Origin: Filosporella fistucella | Lineage: Eukaryota; Ascomycota; Leotiomycetes; Helotiales | NCBI GenBank assembly: GCA_030077755.1 | Contig: JAQJZZ010000018.1 | Span: 1,178,001-1,242,000 of the forward strand | Length of the DNA stretch: 64,000 nucleotides | Direction: 5' to 3' | Shown here: positions 34,701-47,008 of the stretch, piece by piece | How positions within the stretch are numbered: the stretch's first letter is position 1 | How the letters are laid out: each line of letters starts with the position of its first letter | The notes under the pieces: generated by a model | What the model saw: the letters and a program-made list of their open reading frames with translations, nothing else | What the model was told of the DNA's origin: nothing | Databases searched by the model: none | Position numbers and translations under genes: made by a program

Positions 34701-37700
34701 CCTGTCGAGCCTGTTCTTCCTGCCCTGCATCGGTCTGTGTGTTTGTCTCTAAACTTCTCCATTCTGGCGTTCAGAACAGCACTTTGTCGTGCAGGTTTCT
34801 AGTTTTTATGGAGTTCCGAGTACAATACTATCTGTCCTGTCTTGTTTTCTGCAAGCAAGCTCGGGACGAGTATGGGGACGGGTAGCTCAACCGTCAGTCA
34901 GTTCACTCACTCACTTCGGCTGCGGATGTGTTCTCCTGATGCCTTTACTCTCTCAATCATGCCGTTTTCCCCAGAATAGCCATAGTAATTACTCTCCAAA
35001 GATACCAGCTATAGCCCGGTACACCCTCAAGGTGAGAGGCGGTGTGCGAGGTCCGTGAATCATTGATGAGCAGAGAGGCAGGGTCAATAATCGACCAAGT
35101 TGCAGATGTCAATTTCAACAGCGTGAAAGCTTGCAGCGATCAATTTCAATGACAGCTCCTTCGTCATGCTCTGTCTCCTAACAGCATCATTATTGCATAG
35201 CATAGTGTGTCCCATCCATCTAATTTTCCGTTTCGACGGTAGGGGTCACCATTCTGGAAGAATGCTCTTAGCCATGTTATTATGTTATGGCGAATCAATG
35301 AAGCTTGAATCCTCTGGTTGTTGTGGATGGGGTGGATACGATAGCATTGATTCATGCTTCATCAATTTCGAATCCCGCTTCTATCAAGGATGGCAATCTT
35401 CTGGAAGGCTACCCCCTGGTTTCTAGAAGGCCGTAAGAATGCAGAGGTCGTCCCAAGGTCTGTCCAACGTTTCCTCGCTCCCCCTTTTCCAGCATGGTGA
35501 GGCCAGTAGTGGCAGCACCTAGTCCTTAACCGGGACATGAGTGGCATGGTCCCCTTCAGGTCCGACTCAGTCTCCATGTTTCTGGACAGGCACAGGCACA
35601 GGCAAACGTGCATTGCTGCTGCCCACCTTCGTCGCATCCAGAGGCTATTTTCTCTAATAACTCGAAACATCGTCTCCAATCTCAGCGGAATCGAACAACA
35701 TGCGTAGTGTGGTGCAGATGAGGAGAGGAAAGTTCAGGCACCCTGGCGCTCAGCAGATTTGATTAAATAAAACATCTTGCGAGCTCACCACTCATATACT
35801 CACCAGTATGTGAAGCGGTCCGTCACTGAAGCATTCAAAGGGGCGTTGTGGAGAACCTGATATCCCTGCCGCCCCTGTGCCAGCCCTTCTCTCCTCTCGT
35901 CCAGTCCATTGAGCAATTTTGATATGCGGCATACAACCAGGCGAAGAGACCAGAGACCAGCCTCATTACTTTGTTTCAGAGGCGATGTGGCAAAGAAGAG
36001 CCCGAAAACGAGGTAGGCGGTCCAGCAGCGACGTTCAAAGCCCAGTCATCGTTGAGGTTGAAGCCACAAATTCTGCTCTGCATATCAGGTACGACACTGT
36101 GCATGTGTGGCCTGTGTTCACCTCCTCAATTGGACACTTCACGATGTAAAGAACACGGAACACAGAGGGGTTTTTGCTCTCCAATCTGTGCTTTCTAGCA
36201 ACGGGAGACCACCCGGAAAATCATGTATGCATGGACCACTGTCTGTCTGCACACCGCCCGCCAAACCTTCGGACCGAACCTGATGCTGTGCTGACCGTAA
36301 ACAATAAGCAGAACACCGTTGATGCTCACCATGATACTCAAGTACCACTGCCCCGGTGAGGCTTGTTACAACAGGGGATGCTTCGTTAGGAGGGTGAAAC
36401 ATTTTCCTTAGAGACACTCTTGTAATGACTCTTTCGTGGGTGAAGATATTTCCAGGACGCCAAACGGTAATGATCTCCTGGCCCGTCTGCACATCCTGAT
36501 TTTGATCACAGACTATTGCCGCCCCAATGTGCCTATGTTATTGGCAGCGGCAACCAATTGCCGGCATTTAAGTATTTCCAGTTCAGGTATTGGATTGCTG
36601 GGCTGGAACGAATGTAGCGGCGTCATTCATTACATCCACTGGCGGGCAAAAGATGAAGTGATTGTTCAATAGGACCTCGACATCTGGCTGAATCTCCAAC
36701 TAGAGCATCTGTTCCGTAAAGCACCTGACTTGCAAATGGTTTGGAGAGGCGATGAAACTGCATAGGAACATTTGGTATTGGCTGTATGTTCACAAGTTGT
36801 GCAAGGTCAAAGGGAGTCGCTAGCGCTTCTGGCCTTTCTTCAATGTGTGAATGGTGGAAGAGGCTGCCACGCGAGGAGGAAGAGGACGGTCTGTGCGAGT
36901 TGGAAGTCTGTTGACTCGATCGGTGATGTTGAATTGGGTCGTCAACATCCCACAACTACAAGATATTGATATTAGTCCGCAAAAGAATCTATAGTGAGCT
37001 CATGCCATACGCATGGTTGGCTGTCAGAAAACCAATCCCGAGCAATTGCGCTGTTTGCGCATTAAGGTGGAACAGAGCAGCGAGGAAAGTGAGGGTCTGA
37101 GCCATTATTTATTGTCGTCAAGGAGCATTATTTGCATCCAAATAATCTTCAAGTCTTGGCACTCTGCCTTTGGACAAGCTCAGACCTCTCACGGATACTT
37201 GCTCGTCGTGCCCGCCCGCTGACTACTTCCATATTTCTACTACGGTACTGTAGGTACCTTACCTTACCAGCTTATTTAGCACTCTCCGAAATGCTGCGCT
37301 CTTCTTCACCTAACTTCATCTCGTGGCCGCTTTGCCCCTGGAGCCACTGCTTCATCTTACCGCGGTGCAAACGTGGGAATCCTGGCCCATTCGTCAGTCA
37401 GATCTATTACGGTCATTCCGTTCTCACGGCTTTGGATTTTCTGGGAACTTGAATACTGGGGCCGTATCATTGCTTGACCATGTCCCTGTTCATGCCAACC
37501 CACAACCTGCCTCTCTTTCTTCTCTGACCATCCAAAACGTTGTGACAACTGATCTCCTTCTCTTTTCTCCAGCAACAAGAACGCCTCGAATCATCCCGAG
37601 ATTCATCGAGTCCCCTCCCACAACTCTGACCTCAAGAGTGCCTCTCCTCGAACTTCGGCAGCCAAAGGTGGCATTGAAGCAAGTACACAAGGGTGTCCAG

Positions 37701-40700
37701 AATGATGGGTGGCGGCAGGGCATGGGGTGGCCCGAGTTGGCTTATCATGACGACCATCCATCCCTTTCTGCTTTCTTTTTTTTTTTCCAACGGTGCTTCT
37801 TTAGCTTGCACTGGCAAATATCCACTGCTTGCGTCCAAAACGAGCTGCATCATCTTTCCTTTTGTGCAGGAATTGCTTTTACGGCTGATTGATAACGATC
37901 ATCATCATGAGAGGAGGCGGCCTGCCAATGCCGCTGTCACTCTTTGCCCTCTTCCTACACACGCTGACACAAACGATTTATTCCATGGCTCGGCTCCAGC
38001 TGACCTGAATGATACTTGGCCGCCATCTTTTTCTCTTATGCAGGAGATCCCTAGTTCTTGTTTATTTCTCGAACACACAAGCCTCGCTCCAAGGACCAGG
38101 AAAAAAAGCTCAGAGTAGATCCACTTTCCGCTTGCAAAGAGGGTCTCCTGCCGCGGTTCGCGATCTGGTCAGGGGGGACACTCGCCTTCCTTGTTGCCTC
38201 CACATCAATATAGCCAAATACAAGTACTATTGACCAAACAAGTCTCCTGCCCGGTACCAGTGGTACGGGATAGTGAAGTTGATTCCTCCCGAGACAATGG
38301 CTTTTACGCCATGGCAATTCGTGATACTGTGAGGACCGAGAGACTATCCCTTTCTGGAAGAACAACAATATTACTCCGGTTCAACCGTACAATAATTAAC
38401 GAGAGTGAGCAATAATGTGGAGGACGTTCAGGATCGCCAATTCCAATCCTAGCATGCAACCAAAAGCGTCAGTAGGCCGCCTTTAGTGCCTCTCATGTCT
38501 GAAGCTAGAAGCTTTCTAGAAGGTTGCGAGGATCAGGGTGAACGGAAATGGGGGAACATGGCATGAAGTTTCATCTCCCTAATTACTTCACACATGGTTC
38601 ATGACCTTCCATGAACAGCAGCTGACCTGACCGTACAACAGCATGGTCCTGGCTGACCTCGTTATACATCCAACGGCTATGACATCGCCTCCGGCAATCT
38701 CGGTGGTGCAATATCAACATGCAAAGCTACTGTTCCATTCCTTGGGTCTTCAAGCAACATGTACTCTATGCGACGAACGTGAGAAATCAACCTATGCCGC
38801 TACATACAAGCTGGTCGTTGTGAAAAACCCTGGTAGCACCAATTTCTATTTTAATAGATTTCTTCCACAATGACAGATCCCCGCGATCCTACATCCGGTA
38901 GCCGGAAAATAGCATGCAGCTCAAGCTCGATATTGCTTCAAAGGGGATAACGTCCGTAATTCGTTGCGTGGCCTCTGATCAGAGCAGCAAATTTTCCACA
39001 TCCAACAATCCATTCAGAGTGCAAAGGTGCAAGAGAGTGATATGATTTGCAATGCAGAACGCCACGATGAGGTTCAGCCATGCATCATTGGGGAAATGCA
39101 GAGCCATAGCGAAACCAACACACATACTGTATTGAAGCAGTACATCGTAAATGCAAGAGCTCTAGCATTCCGATTTGCAGTAAATCTCCGATCAGACGTC
39201 TTGAATGCACTCGGGCATCTCGGTACAGCGCTTCCCTCGGTCTGGAGAAGGGGAACGCACAGCACATGACTGGCCATGCACGCAGTTCCAGCTGTTTTCG
39301 CTGCAGTGTCACGCTCAGATTCACTGTGAAGTCATGCTGCTGTCTGTCGTCCCTCGATCACGGCAATCTCGATTCACTTTCGTCACAATCCGAGGTGATT
39401 CAGTTCCCCGCTTCAACAGAAAATTCATAAGCTGGAAGTGTTTGAAAACGCTTTGACCTGTGGCTTTTTGGCTTTCATTTATTGTACGGAGAATTGGATG
39501 CTGCTGCGGCGGCGGGTTCGATGGTTCCCAGCTCAATGGAAGAGTACGAGTGCGAGTACCAGGCAAGAGCCAGTCTTGCAGTGCCTTTCCAGTGTGTCAG
39601 TGTTCATCAACAGGGTTCCAGCTTCTGGAAGAGAGGCCCCGACCGGCAAGATAGGCATCCTTGCAAGCCCTAGTTTCAGCTCTCTGCTGCCGAGCACGGC
39701 CATGTTTCGACCAACAACCACACCCTCAAAGGCTCAACCACCTCACAACATTCAATTAATAAGTCCAACTTAGCCAGCGCCGACACTCCGACTTCATTCA
39801 TCCAATCGCCAGCTTAGTTGACATCGATTTTGAAGATCCGATGCTGAGACTAACTGTATACAAAATGTCGTGCAGATTTCGAGCTTCAGCAAAGCAGCCG
39901 CAATGGCCGTGCCGTGAGCAAAACCCTCAACTCAAACATTATTCTTCACCAACCAGCTTCCCTCTTTCGTCCCGGTTTTGACGGCCAGCAACCGATCGCG
40001 CGGCGCACGGAATAGCCTCAGTTCTCGATATGATTTGGTTGCTTAAGAACAACATAATAACAGTAGCGGTGGAAGTCTTGAGTTTTGCTGCAGACTCTCG
40101 TCCGGAAGGCAAATGCCTCTTCCCCGTGAGACGTCAACCTCTATCTCCGCCTCATGACAAACCTGATCAAGCATTCACTTCTGCATTTGCCTTTTAGTCC
40201 GCGGCGGACTTGAGCGTTAGCACAAGGGTTTGCCTCCATCCCCAGACAACCAGGATGAAAGCGAGCACCCCCTCTTTCAGAAATTAACATCAGGTCATGA
40301 CTTGGCCCATCCTCACGAATCATGTCAGATACAAAACTGCCCAAACCACCAACCTACTAACTTCTAACGGCTCTAAGTCCTTCCCATGTTTCAACCTTTC
40401 AGCGTTTCTTCGACGACTCGCGCGAGTGCATCAACCTCTACGGAGTCTGGGCTATTTTGGCGTCCTTCTAGAAGGGTCATGGAAGGACGCTCGGTTGTCT
40501 CATCCCTTCTTAGCTCATGAGGCTGAGTGTTGCGGTGCTGTCAACTCCTGAAGTCTCGTGTTGGGCATCAAAACGGCACGCTAGTTTGAACTTTATCTTG
40601 ATCTTGAGGAGGAATGGAGGTATGATGCAGAACTACGAGTACGCCAGAACAACGCGTGGCGCATTGGGGAAATGCACCCTGCTCCACACGGTGTTCATGC

Positions 40701-42845
40701 AGGCTCTAAAGCATGCAGTTGTTTGTTGTCATCAACGAAAGATATACGAAAATCTCGTTGCCCAATAACCCGCAAATAATCGGAATTTTCTAACCCGTCA
40801 ATTCTAGTGCAAGTTGAAGATGTGCGGGATCAACCCGCCCTCCCTCCCCTTTCGAGATGTACATCCGAACGAAGGCTCAAGATGCCGATCTATTGAGAGG
40901 CCCTGAAATGAAGCAATCATCAATGGTTCCATATATCTCAATGCTCATTGGGCGGAAGGGATATGAGGTTATGGAAATGGCATTGACCATTATCTGACGG
41001 TATTCTCCGGGGTCACATCGTGGCAAGCTTGCCTCTTCTGCATGTGGAGAAGTATCATCCCTGACCGCCGTTCTCATCTTCTCTCAGATCGTCTGCGTCA
41101 ATTTCATAGCAAGCATGTGTAAAATCATTTATCGAAAGAACCTCGCTCTGTGGGTCCACCATTTCTTGGGTGGCTTCTAGTTCCCAATCTGGTCTATGCG
41201 TCCATGAATCAGTTTTGGATTCCTCAGACGCTTCTTACCCATTCTACTGCAGAACCATGCTACCATGGTTCCCTAGCCACAGAGTGATAAAATGACGATG
41301 AGACTAAGTTAAGGGAAACGAGTTACCTTCTATGCTTGGTGATTCAAATCACGAAGATACGCGTTCCACAAAGCAGATGGCATCTACTTTGCGGCTTCTA
41401 GTGCGTCTTGCGATTCGTTGACGTTTTGTGGACAAGATATGGCAGAGATATGCATAAGTCCCATGAGCGCAGATCTTGAGGCTATTCGATAGGAAAAATA
41501 CTCACTCCACAATCCAGGAACAGGATCTCATCGTTGGCCACAGCTTTTTAGGCACTGTGTCTCTAGTGGTCACCAGGCACCGAACGATCGACGGATAATA
41601 CGTTGTCCTTGATCCGAGCTTCGGGGAATATGAGTCTGTACTTTGACTTTTACAGTTGTGAGCTACTTTAGTTTCCAGATCTTAGTATGCAAACAGACAC
41701 GGGATGTTATCATGTAAGGCTGCAATGCTGTAGATGGATGATCTCGATGTTTCGAGAACACAACTAGAAGCTTTTTCTCCGGATGGTGTTGGGCTTAAGA
41801 ACGACCATTGCTTCATCATCGTACTTGGGCGGCTACTTGAAACCGCCTCTTTTACTGACACCACAGTCTGCCATAAGTACCTAATAGTTCGCAAGAACAC
41901 CTGGATATGGATCACGCCTCAGAAAATAGTTGTACTTCGTATTAGTGATCATTTCCACCATGAGAAATTGGTAAAGCCAAGTATCGACTCTAGAGTCCTT
42001 TCCGGGAGTTTATTTTGGGAATTTCCCGAAATTTTGATTAGCTTTAATAGTTGAAGACGGCTGAGGAGGATCTGATTACAGCGGGTGACATTTGATCACT
42101 CAAGCGAGTTAGTTGGTCATCATTGTTCTATGTTCTAGATGTTGGGCAGTTGATGATCTGGTTGTCCGGTGATCTCCAGGTTGGGATGCAACATTGTTGC
42201 CGAATGCTGCTCATACTAGCAAGCTTGCTACAGAAGTACTGTCTTGAGTGGCGAGAAGATGCAAGTGCTGATCTTTCTGCTGTGCAAGTTATCAAGATAC
42301 AGACACACCGGAACATCCGACATAACGAGTAGGAAGCAATTGGCATTCTGGAAAGCTCAAGGGTATTTTGACAACCCCGTGTAAGCTCTAAATCTGTGTT
42401 GCTGCAGCCTCCGTTTTTCAGTCTCAGATACCGTCGTTTTGTAAATGCCACTGGCGACACTAAAGCTGGATGAGGTTGCCAAAAACCCAGAGCATATACC
42501 ATCTCACGATGAATGCTAAACAATATCTGCTAGATTCATTTACACATGTGTTCGAATTTGATAAATGCTCAAGTAACACCTGAGTATCCCACATCCACTT
42601 GTGGCTTCACACACTTCATATAAGACTCGAATTTAAATTAGTGATCAGTATCAGCTTCGCATTGTTCTATAATCAACTTGATGGTAATGAGTTCATCTTG
42701 TACATAGAAATACTGAGCTGGCTACGAATTCCAGCTTATCATCTTCTGTTGAGCTTACTAGTCTGTTGACAGTAGCAATTTAAAACTTTAACAGACACAC
42801 ATAGCTTGTGTTGTTCAAGGTTTGTGGTCGCCAAAGAGGTATGAA

Positions 42846-42866
42846 TTTTTTTTTTTTTTTTTTTTT
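42846..42866. repeat. Poly-T tract (21 T)
   Basis: Uninterrupted run of 21 T within the gene-free interval. It could be a nucleosome-excluding poly(dA:dT) tract, or the A-tail footprint of an old retro-insertion on the minus strand. Confidence 0.8.
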
Positions 42867-44372
42867 AGATATTTAAGTTCTCCTTTTCTGCTCTGAACTA
42901 GTGGGAGCAAATGCAATCTGCACAAGATGTTAAAGAGATATGGAGATTCTGGACATTATGTAGAATTACGGACCTCTTTTATTGCGGGGGTCCAGGCAGC
43001 CCGACGTGAAGCTTCCGGGGCAGGGCAGTCTGCTCTTGGTAATTTTGGCTTTGCTCTGGAGCAATTCTACATTTGTCTCTTGTGGTTGAAAACGCAACTA
43101 ATCCCAATCAATGATAAAGCTCTGGCATTTGACACGGTTTTCATCTTCAAGACAGCTTATCCATTTTGTACAAGATATCCGACTTCAGCAGAAGACCCAA
43201 TTACGGATTGGATCAGTTGACCAAACCTGAAAATCCACAAGTCATTCGCCTCTTGAATACGTTGTGTAAGTCACCACAATGCTTTCCCTCCACTGCCTCG
43301 TCATCCTTCTTGAATCAGCACTGACTGTCATGGCCTCTCCAATGCCAAATGTCATTGTCTCTCGGTCTCAATAATTCATCTGCACACCACCTCGCAAATA
43401 TACCATGGGATACCAATACTTCACCTTTGCTGCTGTCATCTCTCCTCCTCTCGACACACACATGTGGATATTTGATTCAAACTGCAACGTCTCGGACGAA
43501 AAGAAAGATCTCAATGTCAATCATATGAATACCTTCTATCAGTTCAAAAGCAAATTGCCATATGCCACTACAACGGAGCTTGGTGGTGGAAGGCAGCCAA
43601 TCAAGATTACTTATGAAGGAAAGAGCTGGGCTGGACAAGGAGAGGAATGTTGGTGGGAGATGGAAAGATGGTGGGCATGTAGTTTTACATTCATTTGCTA
43701 AGATGCTGTCAAGCTGAGGGCGAGACAGAGGCAAGGTTGTGATGCTGGCCGGAGAGAGTGTACGATGGAATAAGGGATCTGGACGGGCAGACGACTGATG
43801 GGCCTGCCTGTCAAAATCAAAAACGACACTAGGATTACTTTGGCGGAGTGTTGAGTACAAAGCGGCAAACCTCTATTTACCTTCTTAAGTCTGGATTTAG
43901 CAGTCAACATGTTGGCTTTCCCTTCACCTTCACTCCTTCTCTTTGAGGTGAAAGAATCGATCACCTCGCAGGACGCCTCAAAGTCAATCTCACAGGTTTC
44001 AACACAATCTCCTCCTTGACATATTCGTCTCAAGACACGTTGTTTCTCGTTGCACACTTCTTCGTCTCGACAGCCAAACATTTGACCTTCACTTGAGCAT
44101 TAGACGTCAACACACATCTTCCGAACAATCTCACCAACATCGCAATTAAAACGAACATGGTCTTCGTCTGAACTCAAAGACTATCACTTCCACACGCTCT
44201 ATCACAATATCCTCGAAGCTCGCAGGCTAAACAAACAATATACACAGAAGTATCAGGTACGATGACGATGTTCTCCTCCCCCCTGAATTAGCCGAGTCCA
44301 ATGACCTTCTCCTTAACCAAGATTCCAAAGCCTAGCTCATGCTGACAATATCATAGATCCAGATCTCTCACA

Positions 44373-45342
44373 ATGTTCATCCTGGTTGTTCATCTATTCC
44401 TCGCCATCCTCACTTTCTCCCGCTGCGCCACAGCTGCTCCCGCTATGGCAATGTCCCGCAACACCAGCTGGACATACAACACTACCGGTCTGCTGATGCA
44501 AATTCCCACTTTCAACATCACTGGAAAATTCCCGTCTATGGACATATTTTCAACACCTCTCGGCCCTACCACAAGTCCCTGGAAGAATTCAGGAGTTTCA
44601 GAAGCTCCGTTCTGGAATAGCACTTCTGCCTCTGCCTCAAAGTCCAACAACACCTCTGCTATCTCGCAGAACAATAATTCTTCGGTTGGAAATAGCACAT
44701 TCAAGAGATCCTCAAATTTCGGTGAGAATTTGGGAGTTGGATTCAAAGACACGATGTTCGCGACGAGTACGAAGAATTGTGACATGCAGATTTGTCCTGC
44801 TGGCTCGGTATATTGCACCATCCCTCGACAGTTCAGACAAGAGCGGAACAGTACCTGTACATATTCATACTATGCAAACGAGGGACAATCAAACATGGCA
44901 CTGTTTGCTTATGACATGAATTGTGAGGAGATGGGACATATTGACCGGGTGGCGATGGGGAAGACAATCGAGTTTGATACCAGGTATGTTCTGTGGACAT
45001 TCTAACATCCTGGAAAGATTTTCTGGGAGAAACTAACGATGGTGCAGATTGAGTATGCCTCTCATTGTCAGATTCAGGAATGCGGTTGAATATCCCGTGT
45101 TCTCATATGGAGGCAAGACATTCAAATATCCCCTTGGAGGGCACGTTCATCCGAAATGCTACGAGAACGAGGGCACGAAGGTTTGCGAGGTATGCGTCTT
45201 TCTGCTCCTCCAGCAGGGAAAGAGCCTGCTGACATTTGAATAGATGTTCTTTGATTGCGAGTACATGGGAGAGCCTCGTGACGACTACAAGTATGAGCAG
45301 CAACAAGCCGTTTACTTGGGAAGTACAAATATCACTGTCTGA
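44373..45342 (+). CDS. Secreted Asn/Ser/Thr-rich protein
   Basis: Predicted secreted protein of 283 aa, family not recognised. Exons 44373-44983, 45048-45189 and 45244-45342. Introns are GTATGT..GTGCAG (with AACTAACG upstream) and GTATGC..AATAG; both keep the frame (FDTR|LSMPLIV and KVCE|MFFDCEY). It starts with a clear signal peptide (MFILVVHLFLAILTFSRCATAAP). Residues about 25-125 are low-complexity, rich in Asn, Ser and Thr with many N-x-S/T sites. The C-terminal half is compact with about 8 cysteines (CDMQIC, YCTIP, CTYSYY, NCEEMG, KCYENE, KVCE, FDCEY), suggesting a disulfide-bonded domain. It may be a cell-wall or effector-like protein, but nothing specific supports either. A tiny upstream ORF (ATGGTCTTCGTCTGA) is at 44157-44171. 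Expression is unknown. Confidence 0.75.
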
Positions 45343-45704
45343 GATTTGAAACAGAAGGGAATGTTGAAAGGTGTATGCGTTTGGAGAGCCTGCACTAAAT
45401 TGTACTAGAGACCTCCTTGCCACATGGCTTAGAACGGTACTATCTGGAGTATGATGCTCTACTTTCAGCGGTATGAAATCGTGTAGTGTATCGACGAACG
45501 TTGGTTTTTCAGGCAATACAAGCAGGAAAGCCATAAAGAAATACAGAGGTAGAGACAGATTTTTCAGTAACTTTGATATCTCTCGAGTACTACTCAATTT
45601 AAGGAAACACAATGACTGAACGTGGCGTGAATAAATATGCATCTGGTATGACTGTCACTAATTGCGTCTATGAATCGAATAATGAATACACTAAAGTAAC
45701 ATCC
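45343..45704. other. Convergent intergenic region
   Basis: 360 bp between two 3' ends. No gene or notable motif seen. Confidence 0.6.
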
Positions 45705-46420
45705 TCATGCCTTCGACTCCGTCGCCTTGATCTTCTCAAATAACCTCAAAAAGACACCAGGATCCTGAGCACCTCCAACCTCATATTTCCCTTGAATCGT
45801 GAAGTTAGGGACCCCAGAAATCTGATTTTGCTGAGCAGACACAACCTCCTCGTCAACAGCCTTTCCTCCATTATCACTGGCCAACCATTCCTTCGCCTCC
45901 TTCTCGTCAAGCCCAGCTTTGATGGCTGCACCAAGCAACACTTGGTGACTCGTGATATCACCTTCGTTCTCGAAATATGCCGAGAAGAGCTCTTCAACTA
46001 CCCTAGTCTGGATAGCTGGTGATTTAGACTTGCCGAGTTGAATTAGGCGATGACTGTCTCTCGTGTTGCCAGTCTTGCCCCCAAACTTGAAGTTGATTCC
46101 ATTTTCTCTGCCCGTTTGCGCCAGGCGCTCGAACATCATCTCCGTTCGATCATCTCCGAATTTAGCTTTATAGTAAGCCGTCTTGTCGACACCTATTTAT
46201 ACTTAGTATTTAGTTGTACTTTCAAGCCTTCGGTAGGTTAAATACCAGTCTTTGGAGCACCTGGGTTGAGGTAAAACGGCATCCATGTGGTTGAGAAAGT
46301 ATCATTTGAATCTGGATGCAGCTCCTTGTAGGCTTTTATAGCCTTCTCTAGCTTCTGTTTACCGACATAGCACCAAGGACACACAGTGTCGCTAACAACC
46401 TCGATGTTGAATTGTGTCAT
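45705..46420 (-). CDS. DsbA-family thioredoxin-like oxidoreductase (FrnE-like)
   Basis: Thioredoxin-fold protein of the DSBA / 2-hydroxychromene-2-carboxylate isomerase group, 220 aa. Exons 46420-46246 and 46192-45705. The intron (GTATTT..AATAG, 53 nt) joins GAPKT|GVDKTAYYKAKFG. The active-site motif is SDTVCPWCYVGK (CPWC, near residue 13). A helical insertion (MMFERLAQTG to LLGAAIKAGLDEKEAKEWL) follows, then the cis-Pro loop in ISGVPNFTIQGKYEVGGAQ, as in FrnE-type enzymes. An in-frame ATG at 46444 would add eight residues (MFRPSVRR); both starts are possible. There is no signal peptide with the shorter start, so it is probably cytosolic. Substrate unknown; the group acts on glutathione- or disulfide-linked chemistry. 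Confidence 0.9.
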
Positions 46421-47008
46421 TCTGCGAACTGATGGTCTGAACATAAAGGAGTGAAGTCAGGGCCGAGTGAGCACTAAGAAACTATCCTTAGGGTAAAGAA
46501 AAGAATATATTTTGTATAGGGAAGAGATAAGAGGGGGGCCGGAGTGTACAAGGGAGAATTTATGATTACTTATCGTGAAGGGGATTGTAACGAGGTGCTG
46601 CTTTGAGATGGAAAAGATTAGAAATCAAAAAATGATCTCGGGGAACGACCTGGAGCAGTGACGAAATGCCGGTGGGCTCGGCCGACACTCGCATTTTAGA
46701 TGGCGGGAAACCCCCTGGAAGGCCGAGGGAGGTCTCTCCACACTTTCATTTCTCGCCTTGGCACATGAGAAGTTGAGGCTTAAAATCACGTGTTGAAGGA
46801 CGAAGCTTTCAGGTTTCTATTTTTGGCCTTAATCATAGATGCTTCCATCCCGGCATCCTGGAATACTCGTATGCCTATACCAGTCTTGCATTTGATTTAA
46901 ATGAAGTTCCCTTTTCACCCAACCACCAACTCCATCGCTAATAATCAAATTTCATTTTATTCCCAAACGCCTTGCAATCAGAAATGTGCTTCTGCTCCCC
47001 ATGGATAT
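46421..47008. promoter_or_regulatory. Promoter of DsbA-like gene and 3' flank of TFA2
   Basis: About 590 bp between two minus-strand genes. I see no additional gene. Confidence 0.5.

Larger units (their letters stand above)
32070..44372. other. 12.3-kb interval without recognisable genes
   Basis: The largest unexplained stretch in the window, between the divergent starts of the C2H2 factor and the secreted Asn/Ser-rich protein. Composition is not RIP-like: it is moderately GC-rich with pyrimidine-rich stretches. Open frames are short or low-complexity. Good donor-like sites on the minus strand (for example ACG|GTAAGTAG near 33386 and CTG|GTGAGTAT near 35797) suggest a spliced non-coding leader or RNA. 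Simple repeats occur at 33.85-34.7 kb and a T21 run at 42846. Confidence 0.55.

Noticed and set aside
37323..37892. 189-codon open frame on the plus strand
   Set aside because: Contains a run of Phe from a poly-T tract, biased pyrimidine-rich composition, overlapping frames of similar length on both strands and no recognisable motif.
43405..43701. 98-codon plus-strand frame
   Set aside because: No motif, no signal peptide, and a 127-codon frame runs opposite; I could not support either.
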